This document shows, piece after piece, positions 51,889-60,702 of a DNA stretch of 64,000 nt (its first letter is position 1; each line of letters begins with the position of its first letter). The notes beneath the pieces were generated by a model that saw only the letters and a list, made by a program, of their open reading frames with translations, searched no databases and had not been told where the DNA came from. The DNA is from Paenibacillus sp. DCT19 (lineage in GTDB: Bacteria > Bacillota > Bacilli > Paenibacillales > Paenibacillaceae). The position numbers were made by a program, and so were the translations under genes. The DNA lies in the NCBI RefSeq assembly GCF_003268635.1, contig NZ_CP029639.1, positions 1,809,501 to 1,873,500 of the forward strand. The letters are read 5' to 3'.

Positions 51889-52206
51889 ATGAATAAAAAA
51901 GGTAGAAACGTTATCCTTGTTGTTCTATTGGCCATTTTAATTTTAGTGTTTACGAATCCCAATGAAGCAGATTATGACCAGTGGTTGGCGGAGGAACATT
52001 GTATTCGTTATACGAGTTCTCCCGAGATGGGTAGAGAGTATGTGATGTCCAAGAATGGTGTGGATCAGAAGATTGAAAACCGTAGGGGTACTATCCAGCA
52101 TGCTGGAATCTATACCTTCTATGACAAGCATTATACGGATGCTGAAGGTAATGATATAAATATCAAGGCGTTCGGTATTCTGAAAATGCTATTTGATCGA
52201 TCTTAA
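51889..52206 (+). CDS. DUF4359-like small secreted protein
   Basis: 105 residues with AAGGAGG upstream, 13 bp after the DUF3021 gene. N-terminal signal anchor (about 7-22), then FTNPNEADYDQWLAEEHCI, which resembles DUF4359 proteins, and a beta-rich end. Likely the third gene of the LytTR operon. The family call is tentative. Confidence 0.6.
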   Translation: MNKKGRNVILVVLLAILILVFTNPNEADYDQWLAEEHCIRYTSSPEMGREYVMSKNGVDQKIENRRGTIQHAGIYTFYDKHYTDAEGNDINIKAFGILKMLFDRS

Positions 52207-52544
52207 TCTGTCCTGGTATTAAAATTGATCAATGACGAGTGAACAAATTTTTATTGTTTTCTCAGTTATGAAACTGCAAAAGAGAGTTTACTGCCATGCG
52301 CCCTTGGTATGATTTCAATCATGCTTCGTGGCGTATTTTGTTATGCCATATATGGCAGGATCGTATGGATATTCGCAAATTCCACATTATGGGTTATGAT
52401 GTACTATAGAGAAAATTTAACAATAGTAACGAAATAATGAACAGAGAAGTTTCTCATACATCCGGTCGTAACGTGTGTTCCAAAGTTGGGAAAGTGCTCT
52501 TGGGTAATTTGGTTTTTCCGTATTATAGAAGGGGGAGTCGAGAG
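52207..52544. other. Gene-free stretch with a palindrome
   Basis: No coding region is supported. A perfect 14-bp palindrome TGCCATATATGGCA sits at 52344-52357. Downstream TATGGGTTATGATG-like sequence at 52388-52402 could be a promoter -10 region for the lipoprotein gene. Confidence 0.4.
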
Positions 52545-53066
52545 ATGCGGAAGGTAAGTGTGCTTTTACTGGTACTCGTTGTTCTCGTAATAACTGCCTG
52601 TCAAGATCAATCTACAAGTGAACGTGTGCGAGAATCAAGCTCAACGCGAGCGACCAATAATGAAACAGAACAGATCACTTCAGAGAACGAATCATCGAGT
52701 GATGTCGTTGTTGCGCCGGTAGAAGAAGAACCTGTGTATCTGGATGAAACGAACTATTCAGGCGACGAACTTGAAATTATACAACTAATCAACGCTCGAA
52801 TACGTTATTTATGGGAAGAGGATGAACAGCAGTATTTACAATTGTTTCAGAAGCAATCAGGTGTTTCTAGCATACCAAGTTATAAGATAAAGAACGTTAT
52901 GTTCACGAGTGATCTTACCATTAAAGAGCAACGAACATTGTACGAAGGGCTGGTTTTCCTCGAAGAAGTTAGAGGTGATGGAAGAGAATCGCTGAGTATG
53001 TATGTGTTCACTAAAATCAAGGACGAGGGAGACTCTGCTCGTTGGAAGTTTGCTGGGATTGATTAG
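52545..53066 (+). CDS. Lipoprotein of unknown function
   Basis: 173 residues from ATG 52545 with AAGGGGGAG; an upstream in-frame ATG at 52437 has no site. Signal peptide with lipobox VITAC at about residue 16-20, a Ser/Thr/Glu-rich linker, and a C-terminal domain (SGDELEIIQLINARIRYLWE onward) of mixed fold. Extracellular, lipid-anchored. Not recognised. Confidence 0.72.
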   Translation: MRKVSVLLLVLVVLVITACQDQSTSERVRESSSTRATNNETEQITSENESSSDVVVAPVEEEPVYLDETNYSGDELEIIQLINARIRYLWEEDEQQYLQLFQKQSGVSSIPSYKIKNVMFTSDLTIKEQRTLYEGLVFLEEVRGDGRESLSMYVFTKIKDEGDSARWKFAGID

Positions 53067-53151
53067 GTCTAGCAAGTCAGTTGCATGTTTCGTTTAGAGG
53101 GAATATGTAACTTGTACATAATAATAAGATTTTAATCTGGGAGGTTCAATT

Positions 53152-53337
53152 ATGTCAGTTTATGCATTAAGTGTCATCGTAGTAACTGCACTACTACTCA
53201 TTATTGGGAAACGAAGAAAAAGCAAAGTTTTATTTGGGTGGGGGATAGCAGGTCTTACCTTGATGCTAATCACAATGGGGCCTGCGTTTATTTTGGGATT
53301 TATGGATGGATTTGCTGAGGGCGTATCAGCTAGATAG
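53152..53337 (+). CDS. Small two-helix membrane protein
   Basis: 61 residues, GGGAGG upstream. Two hydrophobic helices (about 2-19 and 27-50) separated by a basic KRRKSK turn. Not recognised. Confidence 0.6.
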   Translation: MSVYALSVIVVTALLLIIGKRRKSKVLFGWGIAGLTLMLITMGPAFILGFMDGFAEGVSAR

Positions 53338-53359
53338 TTGAATGCGATGGAGGGGCGTT

Positions 53360-53917
53360 ATGGAATACATAGGTAAGCATGTGCGAATTACGCAAGCAAC
53401 GGAGGAAGATCTTGATTTTCTGTGTAGGCTGGAATGTGATCCGAGCATCTGGGTGTACGAAGAGAGTATAGAGTCAGACGTAGAGAAGGTAAGGGAGAAG
53501 TATCGAGAACAATTTCCTACAAATGTAGATCGTTATGCTTACGATTTTATCATTAGACGTGTGGGCAATGCTGAGAACACGCCGATTGGACTTGTGCAGA
53601 TATGGAGCTATGTTGATTTTCGGAAGAGCTGGGAATTAGGGTTCGGTATGCTGCCGGATTATACTGGCCGAGGTTATGCGAACGAAGCCACTCGGTTGTT
53701 GCTTCAATTTGCCTTTGCAGAAGTACAGGCTCACAAAGTGGTTGGGATGTGCAATGCACAAAATAAACGGTCAGCCCTTCTGATGGAGAAGGTGGGTATG
53801 AAGCGGGAAGGTATCTTCAGAGAAGAATTATTCTGGAATGATCAATATGTTGATCAGTACTTCTTCTCGATCCTCAAGAGTGAATTCTTTGCAGACACAG
53901 GTGTAGAAGGAGTCTAA
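53360..53917 (+). CDS. GNAT N-acetyltransferase, RimJ/RimL type
   Basis: 185 residues from ATG 53360, with GGAGGGG; an in-frame ATG at 53342 is upstream of that site. VRITQATEEDLDFLCRLECD at the start, acetyl-CoA loop MLPDYTGRGYANEATRLLLQ, and CNAQNKRSALLMEKVGMKRE in the C-terminal part. Substrate unknown. The next GNAT gene lies 44 bp downstream. Confidence 0.87.
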   Translation: MEYIGKHVRITQATEEDLDFLCRLECDPSIWVYEESIESDVEKVREKYREQFPTNVDRYAYDFIIRRVGNAENTPIGLVQIWSYVDFRKSWELGFGMLPDYTGRGYANEATRLLLQFAFAEVQAHKVVGMCNAQNKRSALLMEKVGMKREGIFREELFWNDQYVDQYFFSILKSEFFADTGVEGV

Positions 53918-53961
53918 CAACATGAAGGCAACGAAACAAGAAAAGTAAGGAGTGGTGAGGA

Positions 53962-54417
53962 ATGTTTGAGATCGTTGACATTAGACAGAAGCCAGAACGG
54001 GTACAAGATGCTGTGCAGTATTTCTGGAGGCAGTGGGGAACAGAAACGAGCTTTCATTTCTATCGAGATTGCATGGAGCGTTCGGTTGAAACGGAGAGTG
54101 ATGTGCCTCGATTTTATGTGATGTTGGATGGGGAACGGATTATTGGAGGGTACGCGTTATTACGTAGTGATCTGAACAGCCGGCAGGATCTATTTCCGTG
54201 GTTTGCCTGTCTCTATGTAGAGCCTGAATACCGAGGGAAGAAGCTTGGCGAACAACTACAGAACCATGCGATTCGTGAAGTGCAGACTAAAGGTTACGAC
54301 AAGCTGTACCTCTGCACAGATCTAACCGACTACTATGAGCAAAATAACTGGACTCATATCGGCAAAGGTTATTTGCTAGATGATGAGGAGACACGGATTT
54401 ATGAATATAAAGTATAA
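53962..54417 (+). CDS. GNAT family N-acetyltransferase
   Basis: 151 residues, AAGGAGTGGTGAGG before the ATG. Acetyl-CoA loop VEPEYRGKKLGEQLQNHAIR (about 92-111), then LYLCTDLTDYYEQNNWTHIG with the aromatic-rich tail of this subgroup. Adjacent to another GNAT gene, possibly the result of local duplication, though the two are not very similar. Confidence 0.86.
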   Translation: MFEIVDIRQKPERVQDAVQYFWRQWGTETSFHFYRDCMERSVETESDVPRFYVMLDGERIIGGYALLRSDLNSRQDLFPWFACLYVEPEYRGKKLGEQLQNHAIREVQTKGYDKLYLCTDLTDYYEQNNWTHIGKGYLLDDEETRIYEYKV

Positions 54418-54490
54418 GGAATTGTTCGATCGTCCTTCTACTTTATTTGAGTGAATTTGTTAGTTTTGTAAGTAAACTTAAATTCCAACC

Positions 54491-55309
54491 TTGGAACGGA
54501 GTGAGAACATCGAACAGACCTTATATGTAGCTCAAACGTTAGCAGAGAAAGTGATTCGTATGGCAGGGCAAGTTGTAAGAGATTCATTTGACCAATTAAC
54601 CTGTGTCGTTCAAAAGGGAAGCTATGGTGATGTCGTTACGGCAGCAGACTATGAGAGCGAACGAATCATATGGGAAGCGATCACCGAAGCTTTCCCGAAT
54701 CATGCGATTCACAGTGAAGAGCGAGGTCATAATGGTCAGAGCAATGAATGGTTGTGGCTGATCGACCCGCTAGATGGAACCAATAATTTTGCTATAGGGT
54801 TACCTGTGTTCTCTATCTCGATCACGTTAATGTATCGCGCAGAGCCAGTCCTTGGAGTGATTTACGAGCCTTTGGTGGATCGTTTGTATGTGGCTTCAAA
54901 AGGAAAAGGAGCATATTGTAATCAGGTCAAGTTAGCCGTAAGCAAGAGAGAAGATATTCATAGAGGTACAATCGGCTGGATTCAAGGCCATCAAGTGCAG
55001 AATGAAATGCAAGCGGTTAACTTACGTCAGCATGTGGATGTTCGTTTCAAACGGATGATGAGACTGTGGGCACCGACACTACAGTGGTGTATGCTCGCCA
55101 AAGGGCATATTGATGGCATTATCCTCTATAACTCGGAAGGGGACGATCTATATTCAGGGCTACTTATGGCTCAAGAAGCAGGGGCGGTCGTTATGAACTT
55201 TGAAGGAAAGCCTTTTGAGAAAAGCCATCCTGAGCCCTACCTCATTGCATGCCATCCGGAGCACCAAACCTATTTCCTCAACATCGTGAAGGAAGGATTG
55301 GAGAGATAG
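54491..55309 (+). CDS. Inositol monophosphatase family protein
   Basis: 272 residues if started at TTG 54491, which lacks a ribosome site; an ATC at 54509 lies 7 nt after CGGAG and is an alternative. Metal-site motifs SEERGH and WLIDPLDGTNNFAIG are complete. The second half of the site normally reads WDxAAG; here it is EGDDLYSGLLMAQEAGA, which keeps the Asp but not the Trp. A Mg-dependent phosphomonoesterase of sugars or nucleotides. The next gene follows after 2 bp. Confidence 0.85.
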   Translation: MERSENIEQTLYVAQTLAEKVIRMAGQVVRDSFDQLTCVVQKGSYGDVVTAADYESERIIWEAITEAFPNHAIHSEERGHNGQSNEWLWLIDPLDGTNNFAIGLPVFSISITLMYRAEPVLGVIYEPLVDRLYVASKGKGAYCNQVKLAVSKREDIHRGTIGWIQGHQVQNEMQAVNLRQHVDVRFKRMMRLWAPTLQWCMLAKGHIDGIILYNSEGDDLYSGLLMAQEAGAVVMNFEGKPFEKSHPEPYLIACHPEHQTYFLNIVKEGLER

Positions 55310-55311
55310 AG

Positions 55312-56175
55312 ATGATTACTGAGCTTCAACGCCAGGACTTCCATAAGGTGCAGCATATTATCGACACTCATAGCACACTTGAGGTACGGGCTGTATTGTT
55401 CGGCTTTAATCCGGGCCGCATTTATGTTGATGATATTTCCGATATCAAGGCTGCGCTCGTGTGGATTCAGGGACAAAGCGGCTTTCAACTGATCGGAGAT
55501 CCGCAGAGCGAATCTTTTGCGAAGGAACTATCTGCATTTATGACAACGGATATTGAACCTGAACTAGTAGATTTAACACTCGATTCCGTGGAAATTGGCG
55601 TACAGGATGGACGCTGGGAAGGGATACTGCGTAACATGGCAGGTAAGCGAGAACTCTCCAGTGATAATCAGCATGTATATCGATTCCATTCTCCACAAGG
55701 AACAGAACGTGTGGGAGGAATTGAAGAGACCGCTGCTGATGTTTATCAACTAGATGGGAAGGCTGTCCAATTTGTGAGAGTAGATTCTGCGCTTATACAT
55801 GATCTCAAGTTCGCTAATTCATCCTTTCTGGAGGACAAGATTACTTACTTTTGGAGTACAGTTGATGACTTTTTGCAGCATGGCTTCGGTTATATGTTAG
55901 TTCATGAACAGAACAATGAAATTATGAGTATCTGTCTCTCAGGATTTGTTGCAGGACAGACACATGCTATTGATATTGAAACTGTGGAGGCGTATAGGAA
56001 CAGGGGCTATGCTGCTGTTGTAGCAAAAGCTTTTGTAGAAGCGTGCAGGCGTGAGGGTCTTCAGCCGTATTGGGATTGTAGTCCGGATAATACAGGTTCG
56101 GTTCGATTGGCTGAACGTGTAGGAATGGTTTTCGATTTTGATTACAGCGTATATTGGTATCCATTATCGTCATAA
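55312..56175 (+). CDS. GNAT acetyltransferase, two-domain (ZmaR-like) type
   Basis: 287 residues from ATG 55312 with GGAGAGATAG. The C-terminal GNAT domain (about 160-287) has DIETVEAYRNRGYAAVVAKA and YWDCSPDNTGSVRLAERVGM. The N-terminal 150 residues form the helical/beta cap of the GNAT_acetyltran family, which includes the zwittermicin self-resistance enzyme ZmaR. Overlaps in reading frame with the IMPase end are shadows. Substrate not known. Confidence 0.8.
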   Translation: MITELQRQDFHKVQHIIDTHSTLEVRAVLFGFNPGRIYVDDISDIKAALVWIQGQSGFQLIGDPQSESFAKELSAFMTTDIEPELVDLTLDSVEIGVQDGRWEGILRNMAGKRELSSDNQHVYRFHSPQGTERVGGIEETAADVYQLDGKAVQFVRVDSALIHDLKFANSSFLEDKITYFWSTVDDFLQHGFGYMLVHEQNNEIMSICLSGFVAGQTHAIDIETVEAYRNRGYAAVVAKAFVEACRREGLQPYWDCSPDNTGSVRLAERVGMVFDFDYSVYWYPLSS

Positions 56176-56215
56176 TTGGGCGTATCGTTATTTTGTTATG
56201 TGAAGGAGAATGGAC

Positions 56216-56827
56216 ATGAATGAATTGTTACAACAGCAAATGCAGTTTCTAATTGAGATTGATAAATTGAAGACGATTGAACGACAGACCCGAATTATTC
56301 ATGGTGATCGACGTGAAAATGATGCGGAGCATTCCTGGCATCTCGCAATGATGGCTGTGATCTTACAAGGTCACGCGAATCAGGATGTGGATCTGCTTAA
56401 AGTGTTAAAGATGTTACTGGTTCACGATCTGGTAGAGATCGATGCGGGAGATACATTTGCTTATGATACGGTAGGTTATACGGATAAATATGAGCGGGAG
56501 ATTCAGGCCGCCAACCGATTATTTGGAATGTTGCCACAGGCTCAAGCGGAAGAATTAATGAACCTGTGGTTAGAGTTTGAAGCAAAAGAAACGCCGGAAG
56601 CTGCATTTGCTTCATCACTGGATCGTATGCAACCAGTCATACATAATCATCAGAATGAAGGAGATACCTGGATGAAGAACAACATCACCAGTGAACAGGT
56701 ATTGAATCGAAACCGTGAAGTCGAGAGAGGTTCCGAGACGTTGTGGGCATACGTACAGGAGATTGTACAGGATTCTGTCGATCAAGGGATTTTAGCGAAG
56801 CCAGCGCCACAACTAACCTCGGAATAA
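56216..56827 (+). CDS. HD-domain hydrolase, YfbR-like
   Basis: 203 residues from ATG 56216; ATG 56210 is too close to AAGGAG. HD motif residues His39 (NDAEHSWH), His70-Asp71 (LLVHDLVEID) and a later Asp in ASSLDRMQP. Family HD_3 (YfbR-type 5'-deoxynucleotidases). Cytosolic, metal-dependent. The NUDIX gene follows after 33 bp and both may act on nucleotides. Confidence 0.86.
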   Translation: MNELLQQQMQFLIEIDKLKTIERQTRIIHGDRRENDAEHSWHLAMMAVILQGHANQDVDLLKVLKMLLVHDLVEIDAGDTFAYDTVGYTDKYEREIQAANRLFGMLPQAQAEELMNLWLEFEAKETPEAAFASSLDRMQPVIHNHQNEGDTWMKNNITSEQVLNRNREVERGSETLWAYVQEIVQDSVDQGILAKPAPQLTSE

Positions 56828-56860
56828 ATGTAGTTTGGTTACGGAGGAAGGAGGCAGCCT

Positions 56861-57319
56861 ATGGGATATATCACGGAACTAAGGACACTGTTGGGCTCGC
56901 GACCATTAATTTTAACAGGCTCCTGTGTGCTGGTGTTCAACGAACAGGGACATTTGCTCTTGCAGAAACGCACTGACAGTCTGGACTGGGGAACGATTGG
57001 AGGTTCCATGGAGCTGGGTGAATCCTTGGAGGAAACAGCTGCGCGTGAATTGTATGAGGAAGCAGGCTTGAGAGCGGGAGCGTATCGACTCATTACTGTG
57101 TTTTCAGGACAGGACATGTATTATCGCTATCCACACGGTGACGAGATCTATAATGTGATGGCTGTATATGAGGCATTGGACGTAGAAGGGGAACCCCGTA
57201 TTATGGACGATGAGGGATTGGAACTGCGTTACTTTGATCTATGCCAACCAATTCCAGAGATCAATCCGATTACGGCATATGTGTTACAGAATACAGGATA
57301 TATCAAAATGCCTGATTAG
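56861..57319 (+). CDS. NUDIX hydrolase
   Basis: 152 residues. Exact Nudix box GSMELGE, seven residues, RELYEEAGL. LTGSCVLVFNEQGHLLLQKR is the upstream strand pair. AAGGAGG precedes the ATG. Together with the HD gene it may form a nucleotide-cleaning pair; this is inference from spacing. Confidence 0.9.
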   Translation: MGYITELRTLLGSRPLILTGSCVLVFNEQGHLLLQKRTDSLDWGTIGGSMELGESLEETAARELYEEAGLRAGAYRLITVFSGQDMYYRYPHGDEIYNVMAVYEALDVEGEPRIMDDEGLELRYFDLCQPIPEINPITAYVLQNTGYIKMPD

Positions 57320-57376
57320 GAAAAATGTGCTAATATATAACACTACGATTTAATTTATATTTTAGCAGGAGGTACG

Positions 57377-57535
57377 ATGATGAGTTTTGACTTCATTACA
57401 TCTTTGGTCATGTTATATTATTTTGCAGTTGCGGGGCTTGTTCTATATGGTCTTATTGTATTTATTAGACTTGGACATCGGGGAATCAAGGCACTCGATA
57501 TTTATCTAAGCGAGAAGCGCGGGGATCGGCAATAG
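57377..57535 (+). CDS. Small single-helix membrane protein
   Basis: 52 residues (MMSFDFITSLVMLYYFAVAG at the start), with AGGAGG at good spacing. One or two close helices (about 6-31) then a basic amphipathic tail with LSEKRGDRQ. Not recognised; too short for a family match. Confidence 0.6.
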   Translation: MMSFDFITSLVMLYYFAVAGLVLYGLIVFIRLGHRGIKALDIYLSEKRGDRQ

Positions 57536-57623
57536 AAATAGAATTATCATTTTTCTCTCAGTGTTTTATTGATCTTTTATTGGTATGATTGCATTATCAC
57601 TCCATTTAAGAGAGGTTAATGAT

Positions 57624-58430
57624 ATGGATACCTTTTTAGAACAAATTAATGAGCTACAGGTGATTCAAAAAGATCTGGTAAGCATACATCCAATGTTTGC
57701 AGAGTATTATCCAGTGGTTGTAGCCTACGAATCTCTTCTATATATCTACGATTATTCTATAAATACACAGCAGTATGAATGGGTCAAAACCGTTCCAGAT
57801 GACATGAACATTCCAGAGGAATGTATGGCAGCATTTCCAATACCTCATATGGATTGGCGTGTATGTGCGGTCGTTACCGATGCGGTGTTCCAAAGCTTTG
57901 AACAGAAGGTCTATCTGTTTCATGAATTCGTCCATTGTTATGTGTATGAACAGTACAGAGAGCAAGTTGGCGGGCGTATTGGTATCAAAAGCACGATGGA
58001 GCAGCGAAAACGGGTAAGCTGGGAAATCGACTACGAGTTTCCTTATGACGATGAGGTCATTGTTCGTATCATTGACGAGCTTCATCTTGCGCTGCAACAT
58101 AAGGATCTTGAGCAGATAAGAGAGATTCGAACACAGTTGTTCAGCTCACTTAGCGTAGAAGCGGGTGAATTCTGGAACTGGCTGGAGTGGAATGAAGGCT
58201 ACGCTCGGTATATTGAGAATCTAATCCGGGCAAAGTTCGAATTGCAACAGAATCATGTGGGAACAGAGAAACCGTTCAGTCGGCTTGTTTTCTATGAAAC
58301 GGGTTCAACCTACATTGAATTGCTTGTTCAAGAGCAGCCAGCGCTTCATACAGACCTAGCGCAATTATTTGAACAGCTGCAAGCTGAACGAGTGAATGTT
58401 GAATTGAAACGGAGAGAATTAGACGTATGA
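57624..58430 (+). CDS. Putative zinc metallopeptidase (HExxH gluzincin-like)
   Basis: 268 residues from ATG 57624 with GAGAGG; the in-frame ATG at 57585 is in the promoter region. The zinc motif is H100EFVH104, and a downstream helix N-EGYARYIENL has Glu191 at the place of the third ligand in gluzincins. The middle part is acidic and helical. No signal peptide, so it is probably cytosolic. Not a recognised family, but the two motifs are in order and well spaced. The GNAT gene overlaps by 4 bp. Confidence 0.72.
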   Translation: MDTFLEQINELQVIQKDLVSIHPMFAEYYPVVVAYESLLYIYDYSINTQQYEWVKTVPDDMNIPEECMAAFPIPHMDWRVCAVVTDAVFQSFEQKVYLFHEFVHCYVYEQYREQVGGRIGIKSTMEQRKRVSWEIDYEFPYDDEVIVRIIDELHLALQHKDLEQIREIRTQLFSSLSVEAGEFWNWLEWNEGYARYIENLIRAKFELQQNHVGTEKPFSRLVFYETGSTYIELLVQEQPALHTDLAQLFEQLQAERVNVELKRRELDV

Positions 58431-58987
58431 ATCACCTGATAACCATTCATCCCTTAACTGCATTGGATGTGGATGGTGCCAATCTTGTGTTTGAGATAGC
58501 CATTCGAGCTGCGTTTCAGGATGAAGGTTTGGATACTCAACATGATGACTTCTGGAATGAAGTGAATGACAAAAAAAGGCTGCTCCAAATGGTCTTGCAA
58601 CAAAGCCATAATCAGGATGAAACGATGTTCTTTCTCTTAGCGAAGAGGGAAGATACAGTCGTTGGAACGATATCCTTTGCGCCTTGTAGTGAGTTAATTC
58701 GTAAGGGCACTAATCAGGAACTGGCAGATATCGGTGAACTGGGTACGTTGTACATTTTACCTGAGCTACAAGGTCAGGGGATCGGTTCTGCTCTAATTCA
58801 GGCGTTAATCGGTGAACTTCAGCGGCGTGGTCTGGATAAGTTCTGTCTGGATAGTGGTTATAAACATGCCCAACAGCGCTGGAAAAGGAAATTCGGTAAG
58901 CCTCACACCGTGTTACAAGATCACTGGGGAGAAGGCACAGATCATATGATCTGGCTGTGTGACGTGAAGGATTTTGCAGCCAAATAA
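58427..58987 (+). CDS. GNAT family N-acetyltransferase
   Basis: 186 residues, ATGA overlap with the metallopeptidase gene. Acetyl-CoA motif LPELQGQGIGSALIQALIGE (about 109-128). The N-terminal part is longer than usual and helical. FCLDSGYKHAQQRWKRKFGK replaces the normal beta-6/helix-4 region. Translational coupling suggests a joint role with the peptidase-like protein, unknown at present. Confidence 0.84.
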   Translation: MNHLITIHPLTALDVDGANLVFEIAIRAAFQDEGLDTQHDDFWNEVNDKKRLLQMVLQQSHNQDETMFFLLAKREDTVVGTISFAPCSELIRKGTNQELADIGELGTLYILPELQGQGIGSALIQALIGELQRRGLDKFCLDSGYKHAQQRWKRKFGKPHTVLQDHWGEGTDHMIWLCDVKDFAAK

Positions 58988-58998
58988 CATACAAACAA

Positions 58999-59041
58999 GA
59001 AGAGATGATCCTCTGTCGAACAGGAATCATCTCTTTTTTTA
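58999..59041. terminator. Terminator between convergent genes
   Basis: AGAGATGAT and ATCATCTCT with an inner CCTCTGT/ACAGG stem, followed by TTTTTTT. Confidence 0.88.
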
Positions 59042-59048
59042 CAATGGC

Positions 59049-60110
59049 TTAATTCCAATTCCATATCTCTACGCGATTTAGTTGGAATTGATGAAATTCC
59101 GGCAGCTTTGTTATTTTCTCCAGCTCACGTACAGGACCTGTAACGACAGCGCCATAGACTTGCACACCATTGTTTTTCAAATAGGCAAGACGTTGTTGAT
59201 CCACATCCGAACCATTGTATTGTACATGATTAGTCATCCACTCCAGATCAGACATCATCGCTTGAACTTGCTCTTGCATCTGTTCTGCCTCGTCTGGTGC
59301 AAAATAGGCATACCAACTAGAACCAGTTTCTCCGAATAAGGTAAGAGGTTTGAGCGTTAGATGAGGCGTCATATAGTCGTACATACCCGAGCGTGAATAG
59401 GAGATATCTAACTCCTTCAATTCACCTGCATAGACTGGCATAGCGGTTACCCCAACATCGTAATTGGCAAGAAGCTTCATCAATTGTTCTGGAGATATTA
59501 GATTTTTCACGGATAGGGATAGCTCTGCGACATGCCCATCATCAATTTTAGCAAGTCTGTTCAGATGATTACTATCACTCGAATCAGTGGTGGGAGCAGC
59601 CTGGTCAGACACAAGAGAGTATGGGAGGAAAAATGGCCCCGTATTGTTGCCGTTCATATATGCTCCTGTATTGGTAATCGTATAGCTCAATTTGCCGCTG
59701 ATACTTAGTTCGGCTTCAATCTCTCCAGTGATTACTTCCCATGAGCCTACTTGTCGATATATTTTCAGATTCGCTTTTTGAGTTAGAAACGGACTAACCT
59801 CAAAAGCTTCATGAACGGGTTTTTCTACACGTAGCCCATCACCGTGCATCTCTACAACAGATACGATGGAACGTAGGAAGTCATTGCGTACTTTTGATTG
59901 ATCGAAGTAGATATGGAGTGATGATACATAGATATGGTAGACGATAAATACAAGAAATAAAGCACCTCCTGCGTTAAGGAAAAACTTCCATCTTGTCTTC
60001 CATACCATGCGTTTGAACTGCTTTTGACCCCATTCAGGTTGAAGATTCTCGAAATCTTCTTCTTGAAGGACACGCTGCTCATCATGTTCTGTGTGATTAG
60101 ACATTCTCAT
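59049..60110 (-). CDS. Anti-sigma factor, Sigma_reg_N/Sigma_reg_C type
   Basis: 353 residues, start at 60110 (or Met3 at 60104). Cytoplasmic N-terminus of about 40 residues (EDFENLQPEWGQKQFKRMVW), one transmembrane helix (about 43-62) and a large extracellular domain of the sigma regulator C type. WEVITGEIEAELSISGKLSY is in the first half, and GELKELDISYSRSGMYDYMT in the second. It should hold the ECF sigma factor encoded just upstream inactive until an envelope signal. Overlaps the sigma gene by 4 bp. Confidence 0.85.
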   Translation of the reverse strand: MRMSNHTEHDEQRVLQEEDFENLQPEWGQKQFKRMVWKTRWKFFLNAGGALFLVFIVYHIYVSSLHIYFDQSKVRNDFLRSIVSVVEMHGDGLRVEKPVHEAFEVSPFLTQKANLKIYRQVGSWEVITGEIEAELSISGKLSYTITNTGAYMNGNNTGPFFLPYSLVSDQAAPTTDSSDSNHLNRLAKIDDGHVAELSLSVKNLISPEQLMKLLANYDVGVTAMPVYAGELKELDISYSRSGMYDYMTPHLTLKPLTLFGETGSSWYAYFAPDEAEQMQEQVQAMMSDLEWMTNHVQYNGSDVDQQRLAYLKNNGVQVYGAVVTGPVRELEKITKLPEFHQFQLNRVEIWNWN

Positions 60111-60616
60111 TCGTCTCCTTTCATTTGAAGCATCTCTGCCTTGAATCGTTCTCTGGCACGAAAAAGGTTAACCTTGACCTGGTTCATATTCATATCCAAA
60201 ACTTCGTAAAGCTCCTTATAAGATAGCTCGTTCATTTCTCGTAGTAACAATATGGTTCGATACTGTTCGGGAAGCTTCTTCATCACCTGTTGAATACGAA
60301 TGGTTCGTTCACGTGCGTTAAGCACTTCCTCTGGGGAACGGTATGTATTTTCTGCGCCTTGCTGTTCCAGTTCCCGATTCATTTGTAGTTCACCACGTTG
60401 TTTACGATACCAATCGATAAATAAGTGCCGGGCAACTTTGTACAACCACGCTCTGGCATAACTTGCATGCTCGGCTTTCATAGATACCATAGCTCTGTAA
60501 AAGGTTTCTTGAACTAACTCCTCAGCGGTCTCCTGAGATCCACACATGCGGTAGAGATAGAGATGCAGGGAGGATTGGTACTGCTTGAATAGTTCGGCAT
60601 ATAGATCACTCCTCAT
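60107..60616 (-). CDS. ECF sigma factor
   Basis: 169 residues from ATG 60616, behind GGAGGA; a longer frame to 60661 has no site. Sigma region 2 includes YQSSLHLYLYRMCGSQETAE and ARAWLYKVARHLFIDWYRKQ, and region 4 LPEQYRTILLLREMNELSYK with VLDMNMNQVKVNLFRARER as the recognition helix. It directs RNA polymerase to promoters of the type at 60646-60671 and therefore probably transcribes its own operon. Confidence 0.93.
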   Translation of the reverse strand: MRSDLYAELFKQYQSSLHLYLYRMCGSQETAEELVQETFYRAMVSMKAEHASYARAWLYKVARHLFIDWYRKQRGELQMNRELEQQGAENTYRSPEEVLNARERTIRIQQVMKKLPEQYRTILLLREMNELSYKELYEVLDMNMNQVKVNLFRARERFKAEMLQMKGDE

Positions 60617-60645
60617 TTCAAGTTTCCTCCTCCTTCTCTTAAGAC

Positions 60646-60671
60646 AACGGGGCAATGTCAATTATGTTACA
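60646..60671 (-). promoter_or_regulatory. ECF-type autoregulatory promoter
   Basis: Minus strand: TGTAAC (60666-60671), 16 bp, CGTT (60646-60649). This is close to the ECF AAC/CGT pattern (TGAAAC and CGTC in known examples) and lies 30 bp before the sigma gene. Confidence 0.6.
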
Positions 60672-60702
60672 GTACATTTGCAAATATTAGGAGGTTTCTT
60701 TG

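Noticed and set aside
52344..52357. Palindrome TGCCATATATGGCA as an operator
   Set aside because: Perfect but isolated, not placed on a clear promoter, and matching no regulator family known to me; kept only as a note on the gap.
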